The translations under genes were made by a program, and so were the position numbers. The notes beneath the pieces are model-generated. The model was not told the origin of the DNA. It worked only from the letters and a program-made list of their open reading frames with translations, and did not search any database. Of a stretch of 64,000 bases of DNA, positions 62,616-64,000 are shown piece after piece. How positions within the stretch are numbered: position 1 is the stretch's first letter; every line of letters begins with the position of its first letter. The stretch is taken from NCBI GenBank assembly GCA_045106475.1, contig JBGCEO010000038.1, forward strand, positions 1 through 64,000, read 5' to 3'. The stretch is from Granulosicoccus sp045106475. Lineage in GTDB: Bacteria > Pseudomonadota > Gammaproteobacteria > Granulosicoccales > Granulosicoccaceae.

Positions 62616-63851
62616 ATGTTCACTTCAATTAAAAAATCAGCTGCAGCTCTGGCTATTGCCGGTCTGATCAGCGCCCCAGCTATGGCGGGGGACTTGGTCA
62701 TTAATTTCGATGATCCAAACCCCGGCCCTAAAGAAGGATTTGAAACTGCGGTTGAAAAATTCAAAGCAGCTAATCCCGACATCAATGTGATTGTAAACAT
62801 CACAGATCGTGAAGCACACAAAACAGCGATTCGTAACTTTCTGAGTGCAGAAGCTCCAGATGTAACTTCCTGGTACCCGGGTAATCGTATGGCTCCTTTC
62901 GTCAACGCAGGACAATTTGAAGATGTATCTGATCTGTGGGAGTCAGAAGGCTTCCATGATTCATTGGCATCTACAAAGTCTGCTATGACAATCGATGACA
63001 AGCAATGGGGTGTTCCTTACACATACTATCAATGGGGCATCTACTATCGCAGCGATGTATTCGCAGCTCAGGGCATCGAAGTCCCCGCTACCTGGGACGA
63101 ACTATTAGCAGCATCAGCAAAGCTCAAAGAAGCGGGTATCGCACCATTCACAATCGGTACCAAATTCCTGTGGACAGCCGCCGGTGTTTTCGACTACCTG
63201 AACCTGCGTACCAACGGTTACGATGTTCACAACGATCTGACTGCTGGCAAGATCAAATACAGTGATCCACGCATCGTTGATGTTTTTGAAAAATGGAAGC
63301 AACTGGTTGAGCCAGGTTACTTCATAGAAAATCATGCGACTATGAGTTGGCAAGACGCATTGGCACCTTTCGTAAAAGGCGAAGCTGCAATGTACGTCAT
63401 GGGTAATTTTGCAGTCGATGCTATGCGAACAGCTGGCCTGACTGATGATCAAATCGATTACTTCCCTTTCCCCGAAATTACTCCGGGAGTTGCTCGTGCA
63501 GAAGAAGCACCAACAGATGCTTTCTTTATTCCAGCCAAAGCAAAGAACAAAGAAGATGCTCGTAAATTCCTCGCATTTATTGCACAACCTGATGTACAAA
63601 CCGAATGGAACAAGACCATTGGTCAGTTACCAATCAACAAAAATGCATCGGTAGGTGATGACAAGTTCATTCAAAAAGGATTTGAAACAGTCAGCACAGC
63701 GAATGGCCTGGCCCAGTTCTATGATCGAGATGCGCCGGCAGAGATGGCAAAGGCTGGCATGGAAGGCTTTCAAGAGTTCATGATAAAGCCTGAGCGTATG
63801 GATAACATCCTGAAGCGTCTGGACAAAATCCAGGCTCGTGTTTACAAATAA
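62616..63851 (+). CDS. Extracellular sugar-binding protein of an ABC transporter
   Basis: This is a 411-residue periplasmic binding protein of the carbohydrate (family 1) type with a Sec signal peptide (MFTSIKKSAAALAIAGLISA, AMA cleavage). Landmarks: KFKAANPDINV, VTSWYPGNRMAPFVNAG, KQWGVPYTYYQWGIYYRSDVF (paraphrased by its VPYTYYQW core), and IAQPDVQTEWNKTIGQLPIN. It likely binds a galactoside released to GH36/GH42. A GGAG site lies before the ATG. Permease genes should follow past the right edge. Confidence 0.9.
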   Translation: MFTSIKKSAAALAIAGLISAPAMAGDLVINFDDPNPGPKEGFETAVEKFKAANPDINVIVNITDREAHKTAIRNFLSAEAPDVTSWYPGNRMAPFVNAGQFEDVSDLWESEGFHDSLASTKSAMTIDDKQWGVPYTYYQWGIYYRSDVFAAQGIEVPATWDELLAASAKLKEAGIAPFTIGTKFLWTAAGVFDYLNLRTNGYDVHNDLTAGKIKYSDPRIVDVFEKWKQLVEPGYFIENHATMSWQDALAPFVKGEAAMYVMGNFAVDAMRTAGLTDDQIDYFPFPEITPGVARAEEAPTDAFFIPAKAKNKEDARKFLAFIAQPDVQTEWNKTIGQLPINKNASVGDDKFIQKGFETVSTANGLAQFYDRDAPAEMAKAGMEGFQEFMIKPERMDNILKRLDKIQARVYK

Positions 63852-63933
63852 TGCGTCAGTTCGCACAGTAGTTAGTTAGGTAGTAATGCAGTAACTTTTG
63901 TAACAACGAATAGGGACTGGGCAGCAAGAGTAG

Positions 63934-63954
63934 GAGATGCAGCGCTTGCATCTC
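63934..63954 (+). terminator. Hairpin after the sugar-binding protein gene
   Basis: GAGATGCA (63934-63941) pairs perfectly with TGCATCTC (63947-63954) around a 5-base loop, 83 bases after the stop. Only a short TTTT follows ~12 bases on. Such hairpins after binding-protein genes commonly lower expression of the downstream permeases. Confidence 0.5.
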
Positions 63955-64000
63955 GTTGAGATTTTATCTGTCAAGGTTGGCAGATTCGATAAAGTTCTCT

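Overview
The window looks like chromosome of an aerobic, probably marine gammaproteobacterium. The left edge carries the classic gammaproteobacterial order aspS-nudB ... yebC-ruvC-ruvA, all on the minus strand, and no phage, plasmid, tRNA, rRNA or CRISPR locus is visible. The mix of a corrinoid/MttB methyl-transfer cluster, GbdR-like regulator, polyamine-type transporter, GH10 xylanase and galactoside genes resembles Granulosicoccus-like organisms, but that placement is inference from gene content only.

Layout. 1-4858 (minus): ruvA (cut by the edge), ruvC, yebC, then a 149-bp MITE-like element, an alpha/beta hydrolase, nudB and aspS. 5028-12799 (plus): a PfkB kinase, a rhomboid protease, the 1608-residue NAD-dependent glutamate dehydrogenase, a small membrane protein and an enoyl-CoA hydratase, ended by a hairpin. 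12981-27834 (plus): a long, tightly packed cluster of corrinoid protein, DUF1638 protein, virulence-factor-family protein, MetV-like and MetF-like methylenetetrahydrofolate reductase parts, a pterin methyltransferase, a RamA-like corrinoid activase, an unknown beta-propeller-like protein, PotD-B-C-A, a glutamine-synthetase-like ligase and a PuuB-like oxidase. 28137-34502: a DUF5658 protein, a GlxA/GbdR-type regulator, an MttB-family methyltransferase, a tyrosine phosphatase, a GNAT protein and a homocysteine methyltransferase. 34517-42813: GH10 xylanase, DUF445, HopJ-like protein, a tail-to-tail two-component pair and malic enzyme. 42866-46549: leuA with an upstream Leu-codon leader peptide, DUF3820, an EamA exporter and a small membrane protein. 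46596-53709: a degenerate GGDEF-EAL protein with a pseudo-receiver, an S41 lipoprotein protease, an FAD-linked oxidase, a histidine phosphatase and a class III aminotransferase. 53762-63851: a galactoside-use locus (MsmK-like ATPase, IclR regulator, GH36, galK, galT, GH42, sugar-binding protein) that continues past the right edge.

How the genes fit together. The most interesting region is 12981-34502. MttB (a non-pyrrolysine homologue) would demethylate an unknown methylated amine onto the corrinoid protein. The pterin methyltransferase would move the methyl to tetrahydrofolate and MetV/MetF would oxidise it, while the homocysteine methyltransferase could divert methyl to methionine. The RamA-like protein would rescue oxidised corrinoid. 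PotABCD could import the substrate or a related amine, and the gamma-glutamyl ligase plus FAD oxidase could handle the demethylated amine. Four of these proteins carry short Arg-rich tails, while the corrinoid protein has a strongly acidic N-terminal extension. This suggests electrostatic assembly of a methyl-transfer complex. Substrate and assembly are inference.
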